Source: Dittrichia graveolens (Eukaryota > Streptophyta > Magnoliopsida > Asterales > Asteraceae). From it: DNA of 64,000 nt. Each line of letters begins with the position of its first letter. Position 1 is the first letter of the stretch. The position numbers and the translations under genes are program-made. This document shows positions 20,703 through 31,802 of the stretch, piece after piece. The notes under the pieces were generated by a model. It had not been told where the DNA came from and ran no database searches. It worked only from the letters and a program-made list of their open reading frames with translations. The stretch covers positions 14,907,060-14,971,059 of the forward strand of contig JARJIL010000002.1 in NCBI GenBank assembly GCA_038502395.1, given 5' to 3'.

Positions 20703-21029
20703 CACTTCTCAGGAATTTTAATATTTAAAAAATACTCTGTAAATATAATTTACTATTGCTGTCTAAAAGATCTTTCAATATATGACATTAGACAATCATT
20801 AATAAATTAGTCACCCATTCTTTAAGGTTGAATAGTTATATAGTTTTACTTTTTTTATAGGGCCACATACTAATTTTATGTAATACCCTCTTATAAATTT
20901 TAAAAATATATTTTTAACAGCTATAACTTTAAAAAATATAGCAAGATCTATTGACCCCATATACATACAATATAAGCTAACTTTATGTGTGCTTAGCTGT
21001 AACTTTCATGTTGAAGCACATGATAACAA

Positions 21030-21096
<67 letters not shown>
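20703..21096. other. A+T-rich spacer with long (TA)n
   Basis: No gene. A pure TA repeat of about 60 bp occupies about 21030-21092 and directly adjoins the Helitron 3' end. Confidence 0.6.
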
Positions 21097-21098
<2 letters not shown>

Positions 21099-21923
21099 AG
21101 CATGTTACCCGCGTAATGCGGCGACAATAACTAATTCATTTTCGATATATGTCCGTTTTCGGTAACGTAGGATATGGTATACACACACTATAATGACGTA
21201 GAATAATTTCCATTTGCAGCATATCCATTTTGTTTCTTTCTTTTTCATTTTACTTATTTCTTTATTATCTATCAACTTTTTCGTTAATTTCTAAAATAAC
21301 CTTTGAAAAACAATAAAATAAGAAAAAAAACCAAACTCTACTTATAAAATAAGATGATAAAAACATATCAATGACTTGGTGAATTATGTTGATTTGAATC
21401 AGAAATTGTGTAGGTATGAGATAATATATTAGTGGCTGGGTTGGTGTATTTTATAAAATGTGAAGATATTTAAGACTATATTGGTAATTTTTTATTCCTT
21501 AAAATTTAAAAGTTCAAGTAACATAATATTAAATATATTATAAATTAAACTTTTTATTTTACTTATATGAGTGTTTATAAATTCGGTTACATGTTATCAA
21601 GTTTATGAGTTTTATTTATCCGAATTTTCTAATATTTCAATTAAATTATTTGATATATGATATAATATTTAAAATAATATTTCTATGGAGGTTTTTTTAT
21701 TTAATTTTTAATTTGTGTAATATTTATAGGTTGAAATTTAATTTGTATTGAGTTGACATTTTTAAACATTATTTTTGTAGAAAGTTTAGTTATTAAAATG
21801 GTATTCAATGGTTTCCTTTTAAGATTTAAATAAGGGATAAGTTAGTAATATCAAATGACTTAAAATTTAAGAGATTAAAACATTTAAGAGAGAGTGTGTG
21901 TTAAATGCTTTATATATTAGTAT
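21097..21923 (-). mobile_element. Helitron family B, both ends present
   Basis: On the minus strand it begins TCTATACTAATATATAAAGC at 21923 and ends with the hairpin CCGC-ATTA-CGCGG, GTAACATG and CTTG at 21097, followed by host T. The terminal CTTG departs from the canonical CTRR by one base. The host bases at the two ends are A and T, as expected for Helitron insertion. About 830 bp, no coding capacity. The 5' end and subterminal words (TTAAATGC, AAGAGATTAA) are shared with 41873-42468. Confidence 0.65.
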
Positions 21924-22103
21924 AGATATATATAGTTATATATATATATGTATAGAGAGAGAGAAAGAGAGAGAGAGAGACTTATTTAACAAATTAAGAG
22001 GTACTAAACACTCAAACTATAGATGATAATACCTTGAGTATCTGTTTAAATTAGTACTCATAATCAAAATCTTAAGAGAATAACTAGATGATATTTGAAT
22101 TTA

Positions 22104-22300
22104 GGGGGCGTTTGTCTTAAGCTTATTTAAGACTTATTTTCTATAAACTCATTTTTTATGACTTATTTTTAATTTTTTATAAATTCGGCTTATTTTCATA
22201 TTTCAAATGATAATAAGCTTATAAGTCATAAATAAGCAAGTTTATTAAAAATAAACCGGAAAAATAAACCTATAACTATAATAAGCTTAGCCAAACACCC
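22104..22300. mobile_element. Short Tourist-like MITE
   Basis: The left end GGGGGCGTTTGTCTTAAGCT and the complement of the right end GGGTGTTTGGCTAAGCTTAT form the terminal repeat. The interior is rich in ACTTATTTT/ATAAGTC and could fold into a single long hairpin. TTA precedes the left end but is not preserved on the right. Confidence 0.6.
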
Positions 22301-22645
22301 ACTCAGTTTTGTCACTATATTTATCTAACCCTTTGTAAAGGGCTCTTATTAATACATTAATTAACTCTATTATAAAGAAGCAGTGGATTTGATGTTAAGT
22401 TCTATGTTGGGTTGGATAAAAATACCCAACTTGGGACTGTTGTTTGGGCTGAGACACAAACCACATGTTGTTAGTTGGGCAGTTGGCTACATAAAGCCCT
22501 TTGCTATCATTACTAAGAAAGTTTCATGGATTACCACATTTGAGGTGAAAAAGTGGGCCTATTCTTGATCAGTTTCAGTTTTTGTTTTTGGACCAAGACA
22601 GGCTTCATAGTTTGCTGTGATGATTTAGATCTTGAGTTGCATATG

Positions 22646-22796
22646 TTTTTTTGAACGGCTAAACACATACAGACTCTCTAATCTACTTCTAAATATGTAT
22701 ATTTTCTAAATCTATTCTTTTTTAATTCACAACGGGACTCAAATCCTGACCTACGCCATGGGAAACCACTGCCTTACCACCGGGCTAGAAGCCTAG
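22646..22796 (-). mobile_element. tRNA-derived SINE with 19-bp target duplication
   Basis: On the minus strand the head contains an A box (TAGCCCGGTGGTAAGG, 22787-22772) and a B box (GGATTTGAGTCCC, 22746-22734), and the 3' end is GTTC plus a run of seven A. The flanks AGATCTTGAGTTGCATATG (22627-22645) and AGATCTTGAGTTGTATGTG (22797-22815) are direct repeats differing at two positions. Polymerase III boxes, an A tail and a long target duplication together define a SINE of about 150 bp. It is mobilised by LINE enzymes in trans. Confidence 0.88.
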
Positions 22797-23120
22797 AGAT
22801 CTTGAGTTGTATGTGATCATATTTTGGAGAAGGGCAAAAAGAAAAAGAGAATCAAGTATCTATTGATACTTCAAAAATCATATCTTAAGGGCAAAGTTTC
22901 AAGTGAGTAGAAATAATAGGACTAGAATTCTCAATCTAAGTTTATCAGAAATATTGTTAATAAATCTATAAATAAATAAAGTTTAGGAATGTGATTTTTT
23001 TTATGGTTGGTATTGATAAAATAATTCGTATTATTATGAAAGTGATTAGCTAAAAACCTCTCATAGGTCGATTAAACAAATATATGTTTGTTTATTCTAT
23101 ATATCTTTTGTTGTTTCATA

Positions 23121-23483
23121 GGGTATGATTGGCTGAAAGCTGAAACTTTTATTTAAAGCTGAAAGCTGAAGTTTTATTTGTACGAAAGTGTTTGGCAAAA
23201 TAGCTGTAGCTATAGCTAAAAATGTAAAAAGACAGAAAAAGACACAAAAATAAACATTTAAATAAGAAACAAAATTAATCAAAGGTTATTTATGTAATTT
23301 GCGTTTTAAAATCTCTCAACGGCTCCTAAAAGCTACTTGAACTAGCTTTCATTTTGGAGCTTTTTTTTAAAAAAAAATAAAAGCTCAAGCTCCTGCAATC
23401 AAATAGAGTTAGTGAAACTTATTTTCTAAAAACTAAAAGCTCCCGCTTTTAAAAGTTCTGAAAAGCTCCCGTCAAATATACCC
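23121..23483. mobile_element. MITE inserted in Copia 3' flank
   Basis: The left end GGGTATGATTGGCTGAAAGC and the complement of the right end GGGTATATTTGACGGGAGC are inverted. ATA flanks both sides (23118-23120 and 23484-23486). AGCTGAAAGCTGAA and AAAGCTCCCG words fill the arms. The sequence on both sides reads as continuous Copia LTR-like DNA on the minus strand. Confidence 0.65.
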
Positions 23484-23539
23484 ATAATACAAGAGACACA
23501 ACTAGATTGGAAAGGGTATACACAATAACTAACTTACTA

Positions 23540-24774
23540 TTTTATTTTATTTGCATAATATCTTATCATTAATATCCCCTTCAAGCTGAGCAGTGGAGAG
23601 TCAACATGACATTTGGATCGAAAAAATTCAAATAGAGGATGGTGTAGGCTCTTGGTGAAGATTTCTACCAGATGAAGTTTGGATAGAACAAAACGAGTAG
23701 AGAGATTACCCGAAGAGACCAACTCTCAAACAAATTGGTAGTTGATGTATATATGTTTAGCTCGTTTATGTGACACTGGATTCTAGCTTAGAAATATGGT
23801 GTTGCTTTGTTAGAAAATAATGTAATGGTGAGGTATTGAAGGGCACCAACAAGAGAGCAATTAGGGTAATGTCCAAAAACGGAGAACCATCCAGTTAACT
23901 AATTAGTCGTACTAAGCGGGGTACCAACTGGTTTAACATCCGATAAACCTAGGGGTGAGCAGAAAAAACCGAAACCGAACCAAAAACCGAAAAGAACGAA
24001 AAAACCAAACCAATATAGCAACCGACGGTTTTGGTTTTCAAATTTTCAAAAACCGACTTTTTCGGTTTGGTTTCGGAAAAAACCGAACCGAACCATTCCA
24101 AGGAGCAATATTGTAAATATCACTTCATTTCGAGTCAACAAGTTCACTTCTTCTTGATTTTATCCATTTCCAGCTTAATATAAAAATCTATTTCATGTTC
24201 TAGTTTTATAAGTTGCATGCGGTTCATCTGGAGTTGGTTGTTCATCTCGATTTTCAGTTTTGCTAATATGTTATTTAATCATTTGCTTTGAGTTTTGATT
24301 TGTTTCAACTTTGGCTTTACAGTTTAAACATTTGACAAACATTTTAGTTGTATAAATTGCAATGTATATAGCTTGAATTAGGTGACACACATCTTGATGT
24401 TTTTAATATAGCTTCAATCTTATTTAATTTCATAACTTCATAACAAATCTTGATGGTTAAAACAAAAAAAAACTGTAAAACCGAACCAAAAACCGACTTC
24501 AAAACCGAAAAACGAACCACTTTAAAATCGAACTGTTTTGGTTTTCTAAAAACCGAAATTTTCAGTTTGGGTTTGATTTTATGTCAAAACCGAAACAAAC
24601 CGAACCATGCTCACCTCTAAATAAACTTGCACGATCAATAATATCGTGTGCATACTTGGCTTGATTGAGAAAAAGAACCATAAAGGTGTAGGTAACTTCA
24701 AGCCTTAAGAAGTAATTCAAACGACAAAGATATTTGATTTCAAATTCTTTGTTTAGCCGAGAGATAAACCACAC
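23540..24774 (-). pseudogene. Copia pol C-terminal remnant (RT/RNase H), interrupted
   Basis: Minus-strand order: RT C-terminus with EIKYLCRLNYFLRLEV and QAKYAHDIIDRASLF (24774-24620), then, after a 670-bp insertion, VGTPLST and SLVGALQYLTIT, a deletion of most of RNase H, then SHKRAKHIYINYQFV, a TGA where Arg is expected, and VEIFTKSL of the normal Copia C-terminus. A polypurine tract (TTGAAGGGGA) near 23580 and a TGATAAGATATTATG LTR start follow. Frameshifts, stops, the deletion and the insertion make this a dead element. Confidence 0.87.
23950..24619. mobile_element. hAT-type MITE inside Copia pol
   Basis: The ends are TAGGGGTGAGCA and, complemented, TAGAGGTGAGCA. The 8-bp flanks GATAAACC (23942-23949) and AATAAACT (24620-24627) match at six positions. 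Subterminal DNA is dense in AACCGAAACCGAAC on one side and the same family of words on the other. Removing it rejoins the Copia reading on both sides, which fixes the insertion point independently. 670 bp, no transposase. Confidence 0.8.
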
Positions 24775-24779
24775 ATGCT

Positions 24780-25197
24780 TGATGCTACCTAAGGTCCTAT
24801 TTCATTAGAAAATCATCATCTTTCCATAGTACTGTGCTAACGTTGGTGGTTTGGAGGATCCTATTTTCAACAAAATGTTTTGTTGTTACAGCTAAAACCC
24901 TAAAGTTCCAGCCTCATATGCCACCTAAGCCATATTTCACACCTAGACTCATGTTCCATAAAACCATTCAAGAGTGTAATTACAAGGACCCCCAAAAACC
25001 AAAGTTGTTAATTCTTCACATGCACTGCTACTCATCTTACAATCATCAAAAACTTTCCATACCATCCTAATCATCTCTTATAATAATATTAATACATTAA
25101 TTAAATGTTTCCTTGTTTGATTTGTTGAAATAGGAAGGAGCTACTCTTTTTGGTTTTGGAGGTTCTTGAAGAAGGGTTTTTAAAGGTTCTGAAGAGG
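24780..25197. other. Unassigned DNA interrupted by solo LTR 2
   Basis: GC content is slightly higher than in the surroundings and several overlapping ORFs occur (24834-25070, 25150-25356), but no domain is recognised. An acceptor-like GTTGAAATAG at about 25123-25132 precedes a purine-rich stretch that continues across the LTR insertion into 26979. Confidence 0.3.
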
Positions 25198-25202
25198 GAA
25201 GC

Positions 25203-26973
25203 TGTAACACCGTATTTTCAACCCAAAAATTTTCATTTAATTTACACTGCGAAAGCGTTCATAAACATGAAAGTATTTACAACCAAACATAAATCGCTGT
25301 TTAAATATCAGTATTACAAAACACGGCTCGTCATAAATAATCTATCAGAGTCCTAGGTGATTACTCTCCAAGCTAACCACTCTCAGCCAAGCCGCTGACT
25401 TACCAAAACCTGTAAAAAGAGTGAGAGGTGGGGGATTAGCACAAAGCTAAGTGAATGAAGTACCACAAAACAGATATATCAGCCTGAACCGCATGATATC
25501 AACATCCACAAATAAACACCCTAGAAAGACCGGCAGTTCTGCAGGAACCTACAACCAATGCCGGCCAAAGCAAATGTTTACCGATAGTCCATTTGCTATT
25601 CTCACACAGTATTATCCTCTGGTAGCAACATATGCATCCCAAGGTCCTACTACTGCTTAGTCAATAGCAAATGAACCCAGCCCATAAGCCCAGTCGAAAA
25701 CTGACTTCCCTTCCATCATGTATACATATCACAAAATACAACAATTAACATTCAACAGTTAATCAATCATCAACTTTGCATCAAACCATCAATAGTTGCA
25801 ACCAAACCAGTACAACTAATATCACCCGTGAGTAAACATCCACTCAACTCTGGTTCTCAGCTTTTCCACTCAGTGATCTAATTTTACTGAGCCTTGTCTG
25901 TCCTTGAGAACACAACAACCAACCATCAATATTGAACTCATAAATATATTTCAAACATATATTCATATCCATTTAATCAAACATAAACATGTAAGATTCA
26001 CATATGTATGCACATATAACACATAGCATTAAACAATGCAATCAACAATCAAAACTGTCGGATTTCACAAGAAATCCGACACTACCATCGGAATCCGCCA
26101 CTTCTATCAGATTTTAAAGAAATCCAATACATCCATCGGATTTGAAGGAATCCGCAACTCAGTCGGATTTCCACACTTGTATTTAACTTGACACCCACAA
26201 TCGGATTTCATAATTAGAATCCACCATCGGATTCAAACCATCGGATTTCAAAGGTATCGGATTCTAAGTACCAAATTTATCATGCTCCGGATTCTAAGCT
26301 TCGGATTCAAGAGTATCGGATTTCACATACTCGGATTCTTCTTCTCCACAATCCGATAACATCATAATTCCAACAATCAGACAGCTTCAAACCTTGTATA
26401 ATTCAACTTTCCAGATCATGCAATTCATATACAAGTTCATCAAAACACATATAAACATGTTTAAACATGCAAGCATGCATCAGGAACAACTTATAACACC
26501 CAAGAACACCAAATCCGACAACCTCATATGATGTTCATATCAAAATCCAATCATAACCAAGGTCGTAGCATGTTATCATCAAACTGAAGCATATACTAGC
26601 AAGAATCAAACAAAAAACACAAACCTTTTTAACTTTGAATCACAAATTCACAATCACCAAGAAAATCTGATTGTTTGCTCTTAGATTTGCTCTCGGTTTG
26701 CACACACAATACACACACTTAAGAATCTTCAAAGTGACGAAAAGCAATACACAAACCCACGTATATGCATATAAAAGCATGAGGTGGCATGCTTAACCGT
26801 CTAAGCACATGCACACACACAAATCCGCATGTATACATACACATATATATAACCAACAATAAATAATTAATCAGTTTACTTGATTAGAATTAAAGTAAAC
26901 TGAATCAAATAATAATCCACGTGTAACATACCCAAGCCTACGTGTCTACAAGGCCAAATCTTAGGATGTTACA
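25203..26973 (-). mobile_element. Solo LTR 2 (1771 bp) with perfect target duplication
   Basis: TGTAACACCG at 25203 and GGATGTTACA ending at 26973 are inverted ends. GAAGC flanks it exactly on both sides (25198-25202 and 26974-26978). By resemblance of its end (ACGGTGTTACA on the minus strand) to solo LTR 1, it reads on the minus strand, beginning TGTAACATCCTAAG. No internal region adjoins it. The perfect duplication suggests it is younger than the other two. It carries the CGGATT array at 26057-26357. Confidence 0.88.
26057..26357. repeat. Array of about 12 CGGATT motifs with hairpins
   Basis: TCGGATT-like words start near 26058, 26088, 26136, 26163, 26201, 26227, 26241, 26257, 26287, 26301, 26316 and 26331, with AATCCG partners between some of them. 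At 26057-26080 two 10-bp arms (GTCGGATTTC and its exact complement) enclose a 4-base loop ACAA. In the second half the spacing is 14-16 bp or twice that. The surrounding sequence is not repeated. Confidence 0.92.
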
Positions 26974-26978
26974 GAAGC

Positions 26979-27493
26979 AATGCTAAAAAGCAAATACAAA
27001 AGGTCTGGGGTTCCTTAACAGGTTCAAAAACCTCCAAATGGACTAACTCACCATGATTTTGGCCTTTAATGTCTCAACCTTTTATTTTTCTTCTTTAATC
27101 ATCACCAAATCTTCAATGCTCAATATTTGCCAATCATCGCTCATCGCTTTTAGTTAGTTAGTCATTGCTGAAAAAAAGATGTTTACGTGATGGTGGCTTC
27201 GTGATCGAGGACATATAGTGTGATTCCTTGTAAATCATTACACTACCAAGTTTTGATCTTGTGTGTGATTGCTTGTAAATCGATCAGAAGCCGTAAAACT
27301 AATTGTAGGTGAAGCCGAAACAATGAATAATTGCGATCTAAGTTACGATTTCGTATCTTGATTTGTATGTGGTTTAATCTAGGTTAATTACATGTTTCAA
27401 CTAATTTTAAATTTTTTTATTTGTGCATATTTCAAACTAAGTTAAGGTTCATATGAATCACGTTCTTCATTGGAGGTCAAAACAGGTGGGATG
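26979..27493. other. Unassigned DNA between solo LTRs 2 and 3
   Basis: It continues the sequence cut by LTR 2. A short duplicated phrase (GTGTGATT-C-TTGTAAATC) occurs at about 27219 and 27266. No gene is recognised. Confidence 0.4.
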
Positions 27494-29620
27494 GTAATTC
27501 TAACACCCCGATTTCCAAACCGGAACCCGGAGAGCTACTCTTATGATTCAAACAGAGCAAATTACTATTCAATACCAATAATAGATTAATCAAAGGGATG
27601 TTCCAAACTATCAAGTTCTAAACCATTCAATAATCAATAATCCTTGCAAAACCAAAGAATGAAATAACTATTAAACAACTACTATTCTTTCTCAAAAGCT
27701 CCAACTCTAGCCCTCATTCACACGTCCCTTGCTCCCTGATTACCTGCCGCATAGAAAGAAAATGCGGCTGAGCCAAACGCCCAGTGCGCGGATAAACGAA
27801 TACAAAGAATAATACGTACAACATATATATGAATATCCAACAAGAATAATCCGATATCAAAGTCAACGAAACGAATAAGTACAATTTCAAAGTCAAAGGA
27901 ATCAGAGGGGTATGTTACAAACCGAGCCCAAAAATAGTGAACACCTGCTTAATCAATAAGACAAGTGTTTCACCCAGAAAATTTTGCACAAGGGGCTGCA
28001 GACCCACATGCCACCCTGGTGAATGGGGTATTGGGCACCATGCCACCATCCACAAACCAAAGCCAAAACAGAAACTAGGGTTAACCCATACGCCCCCTAA
28101 ACAAAATAGCTCTCTGAGCCAAACCCTGAGGAGACGCCGTGACCGATCACACTGCCACGGAAGCGTCACACCACCGGTGCCACAATGACGCGCCTATGGT
28201 ACCCCAATAGGTGGATAATATCATAATAGCTCGCATACCTAGAGTACAATTATCAAAAGGCAAAGATAGGAAGGCAACAACAATAAGCGAACATATGTTC
28301 ACATGATAAGCAATAACAAAGTGGCCAATCCAATAGGCAATAACCAAGCATAAACCAAAGTAATCAGAATGTCTCACAAATTCTTAGCAATATCAAAAGA
28401 TCAATAGCAAACGGGCCAACATAAGAGAAAAGAACTTTGACCCGTTAGGGGTATGAACCAACAAAATAAGAATCAAGGTAGACAAGAATACATATGAATC
28501 GAACAATAGGAATCTCTATAAAGAGATGGATATCCGTACCTTGATTCACAAACGAAAGCAATCCAAAGTTAGTGTGGTCCAATCTATCTCCTTCTACCGG
28601 ATCTAAATCAAGTAATATATAACGTTATTATCTAATTTTAATTGGTCGTCTCTATTGGTAATTCAATCATACATACATATATATATTTTAGTATTTATAT
28701 CTTTTACAGTTTAATCAATCTATTAACATTTGCATTATCCACATTGGTCTTAAGCATAACTCAATTCACAAGTTACCTATTCCGTTTAAATCAAATTTTA
28801 TGGCTTATTAATAATTTATAAAATAATGTTTCTGGAAGTTTTATCCTGAGTTTAAATAAGAATTTTTTTCACAAATAATTGTATTAACAAAAAAAGTAAT
28901 AAAACTAAGTTTGAAATTTTTTTATTATCATAACTAATATAACCGGGATTTCAATCCCCGGTTTTACATTAAATCGGATTCTAACATCCCGGTTTTATCT
29001 CAAAGTCAATTTGGCTAACTAAATTAAAAAAATATAAAAAAATAAAATCGGACTCTCACCTCCCGGTTTTAATTGGGCTATTTTTAAAATATAAAAGGTA
29101 AAACCGGCCTTTCAAGGCCCGTTTTTATAGTGTTTTTAAGGTTATTAATCGCGATAAGGAGAGCCTAAACCTTTACATTATTTTAAACCCCTTTCAATTT
29201 TTTTCAACTAGTTAAACCTTTCAAATTTTTAATTATTTAAAAAAATGTTTTTGTATATAGAAGTATGAATGATATATGTGGACATCAATATTTTTTACGA
29301 ATTCATTTAGAAAATTAGATATCTTATGCTCCAGATTATTATTGTTAGTATTTTTATAATTTTATAAATTTGTAGTTATTATTTTTATCTTACTATATGT
29401 AAATAGTTAACACTTTGTGTGTTTGAATAGCGAAGTTTGATGATGTTTACACATAAAAAATTATTCACTATGGTTATTTTGTCACTACACCTGCTCGTGT
29501 TACAGAAGGCAACGTTCATAATTATCATTCATAAATAACTTGATAAATGACCTTACAACATAGATTTAAAATATGAAAATATACCTAAAATATGAGTAGT
29601 TCAAAAAATTTAAGAATGAG

Positions 29621-29891
29621 TGTTTGGGCATGTGGTTATGTTATGATCGGTTTGCTTGCATAATCCGCATCTTCTTACAATGGGCTCATTTGGATCACGG
29701 GCGTCCATTTCGTTACGTATTCTACGTGCCCGTCTCCTACCTCTACCATAATTTCTGGTCAGATCTTCTAACATCCAAAGGTTCATCATTTAGTTCACCT
29801 TTAAATAACTTATACGCTATGTGATCATTCCCCAACTACAATAAGTCTTTTTCAGTCGGACCGGGCGTAATTCGCCATTGCTGTCTGCCAT
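29621..29891 (-). pseudogene. Zinc-knuckle fragment, possibly MULE/FAR1-type transposase or captured exon
   Basis: The minus strand encodes AYKLFKGELNDEPLD, then a broken segment with RRARRIRNEMDARD, then RRCGLCKQTDHNITTCP, a complete CX2CX4HX4C zinc knuckle at about 29628-29670. Such knuckles occur at the C-terminus of plant MULE/FAR1-related proteins. An upstream MADSNGELRPVRLKKTY (ATG at 29891) is joined by a one-base frameshift. A stop in the middle makes the copy inactive. It could equally be a host fragment captured by the element. Confidence 0.5.
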
Positions 29892-30310
29892 AGAGAAAAA
29901 AATAACAATCATCATTGTTAAAACCAATTTTATTTTTTAACAAATAATAACTAAAAGTCTGAAATCAAAAAATTACTTACTAAATATTGCAGTTGATTTT
30001 ATTGATTGCTTACTTGTTGTTTCTGTTTTGCTTGCTTTAGATGTTCTTTCGCTTGCTGTTTCTTTCTTTCTTGTTATATTTTTGTGTAGACGAAAGTGAA
30101 CTATATAGAGATTCATGAGAGCAAAGAGAGGATTGCATGAGATAGAGACAATCAATTGACTGTGTACATTATTAAATGCATGTCTGTAGAATTTTAATTG
30201 AATGTCTATAGACTTAAATGTATGGTTCTTGTTTAACTCTCATGAATATATGTCAGTGAATTATTGAAAGTTGAATTAATAAAGCAAACTTTCTCGTGAA
30301 TATTTGTCAG

Positions 30311-30431
30311 ATGCATGCTTTTCCTAACAAAATGCATGACCGTCTTTCTTTCTTGTTTGAATCCCGTGAATCATGCATGCTATTCATAACAAAATGCATG
30401 GCTGTCTTTCTTTCTTGTTTGAATCCCGTGA
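30311..30431. repeat. Two tandem copies of a 62-bp unit inside the MULE
   Basis: ATGCATGCTTTTCCTAACAA (30311) and ATGCATGCTATTCATAACAA (30373) each start a unit ending TGAATCCCGTGA. The copies differ at only a few positions, so the duplication is recent compared with the surrounding decay. Confidence 0.9.
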
Positions 30432-31802
30432 ATCAAAGTCAGATATGTCGGACATTTAAAAAAAATTCAAAATATAAAAACCGGGCCTTCAAAGGCCAGT
30501 TTTAGCAAGATTATATATTTTAAATTAATTGAATTTCCAATTAAAACCGGGAGGTGAGAGTCCGATTTTATTTTTTTATATTTTTATAATTTAGTTGGCC
30601 AAATTGACTTTGAGATAAAACCGGGATGTTAGAATCCGATTTAATGTAAAACAATCCCGGTTATATTAGTTATGATAATAAAAAAATTTCAAACTTAGTT
30701 TTATTACTTTTTTGGTTAATACAATTATTTGTGAAAAAAATTCATTAAATAAAACATATCCAACTTAATTCCAAGTATGCTGGTTTAATATGATAGTAAA
30801 GGCTTATGACTACCTATCTTCTGATATAATAGATTAGTGGTGATCTAGTATTAAGGTTCTTTCCAAGTCTGTTAACTTTCATATATGTGGTTAATAACTT
30901 ATCCCAAGTCATCCCTTACACTGATTTTAATTCCATATCAGATTAAAAAGTCCAAACAGTGGTACCACTCCACTAGTGGCTTCAAAATCAAGTTCCAATT
31001 TCCTTCTACATCTATATTAATTTGAGATCTGGGTCAGCAACTACATTTAATCAACTTACATTGCCAAAAACAGAAATTCACATCTCAGCTTCATCTGACC
31101 ATCTATGTTTAACAACCTTATATATATATATATAGATATGATTCTTATCCCAAACCAATTTATTAGTCTTATCAAAACACTAGAAGAATTAACAGAATCA
31201 ATTTATTTAATCGAAAGAAGTAAAGAAGATAACAGAATTGAAAATTAGGACTAGTCGACTGAGGCATTAAAAGAATCACAGGAGTGGAGGCGAACCTTAA
31301 TTCACGTTGAAAGGGAAAAGGACTAGTAGAAATCGGCCTTCCAATCAGACCCCAAGCCGACGACTGGTCGAACTTCGCCCCCTTCCTTGCTGTCGCACCG
31401 TCGCGGTCTCTCTCTCGCACTATCGAAATCAATCGCACAGAAGGTTGGGTTCGCGAACAGCATGGGTATTTAAGTAGCTTCACTGATGGAGAGTCGTGGG
31501 GAACTCTTATCGAATCAGCAGGGGTTCGTTCCCCATCTTCCATTCGTTTGCTCCGGACGTTGCCCCAGATAACCTTTAAGACTCATGATTGTGCTAAACT
31601 TCATTTGTTTTAGCTTTAATGGCTAATTCAAATTGGGTTATAATTTTGTTAGTCCAATTGTTTAAATATAGGCCCATGTCTAGTTTAATTTTGGTTATTT
31701 ATTTATTTATTTATCTACTGTTATTATTATTACATAATTACTTAAAAAATATATATATATATATAATATATACATACACACATATGCGGGTGTTATAGCA
31801 AT

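Larger units (their letters stand above)
28860..30743. mobile_element. Mutator-like element with about 280-bp inverted repeats
   Basis: The arms 28860-29140 and about 30460-30743 are inverted repeats starting GAATTTTTTTCACAAATAAT and staying highly similar for about 240 bp or more. The 9-bp flanks TTTAAATAA (28851-28859) and ATTAAATAA (30744-30752) differ at one position; a 9-bp duplication with long terminal repeats is the Mutator signature. Inside the arms, palindromic units such as CCGGGATT..AATCCCCGG and GGCCTTT.AAGGCCC repeat. The interior holds a zinc-knuckle coding fragment on the minus strand. It was inserted into solo LTR 3. Confidence 0.8.
27499..31797 (-). mobile_element. Solo LTR 3 (about 2.4 kb) split by a Mutator-like element
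   Basis: On the minus strand it begins TATAACACCCGCATATG at 31797 and ends CGGGGTGTTAGA at 27499, decayed versions of TGTAACACC..GGTGTTACA. The flanks GTAAT (27494-27498) and GCAAT (31798-31802) match at four of five bases. A TTAAATACCC near 31473 followed by GC-rich sequence is plausibly the promoter and transcript start. Without the nested 1.9-kb element the LTR is about 2.4 kb. No gag or pol adjoins it. The ORF 31172-31543 lies in this transcribed part and shows no domain I know. Confidence 0.65.

Noticed and set aside
26057..26357. CRISPR-like array of CGGATT words
   Set aside because: Motifs are 7-10 bp with 14-16-bp spacing inside an LTR.
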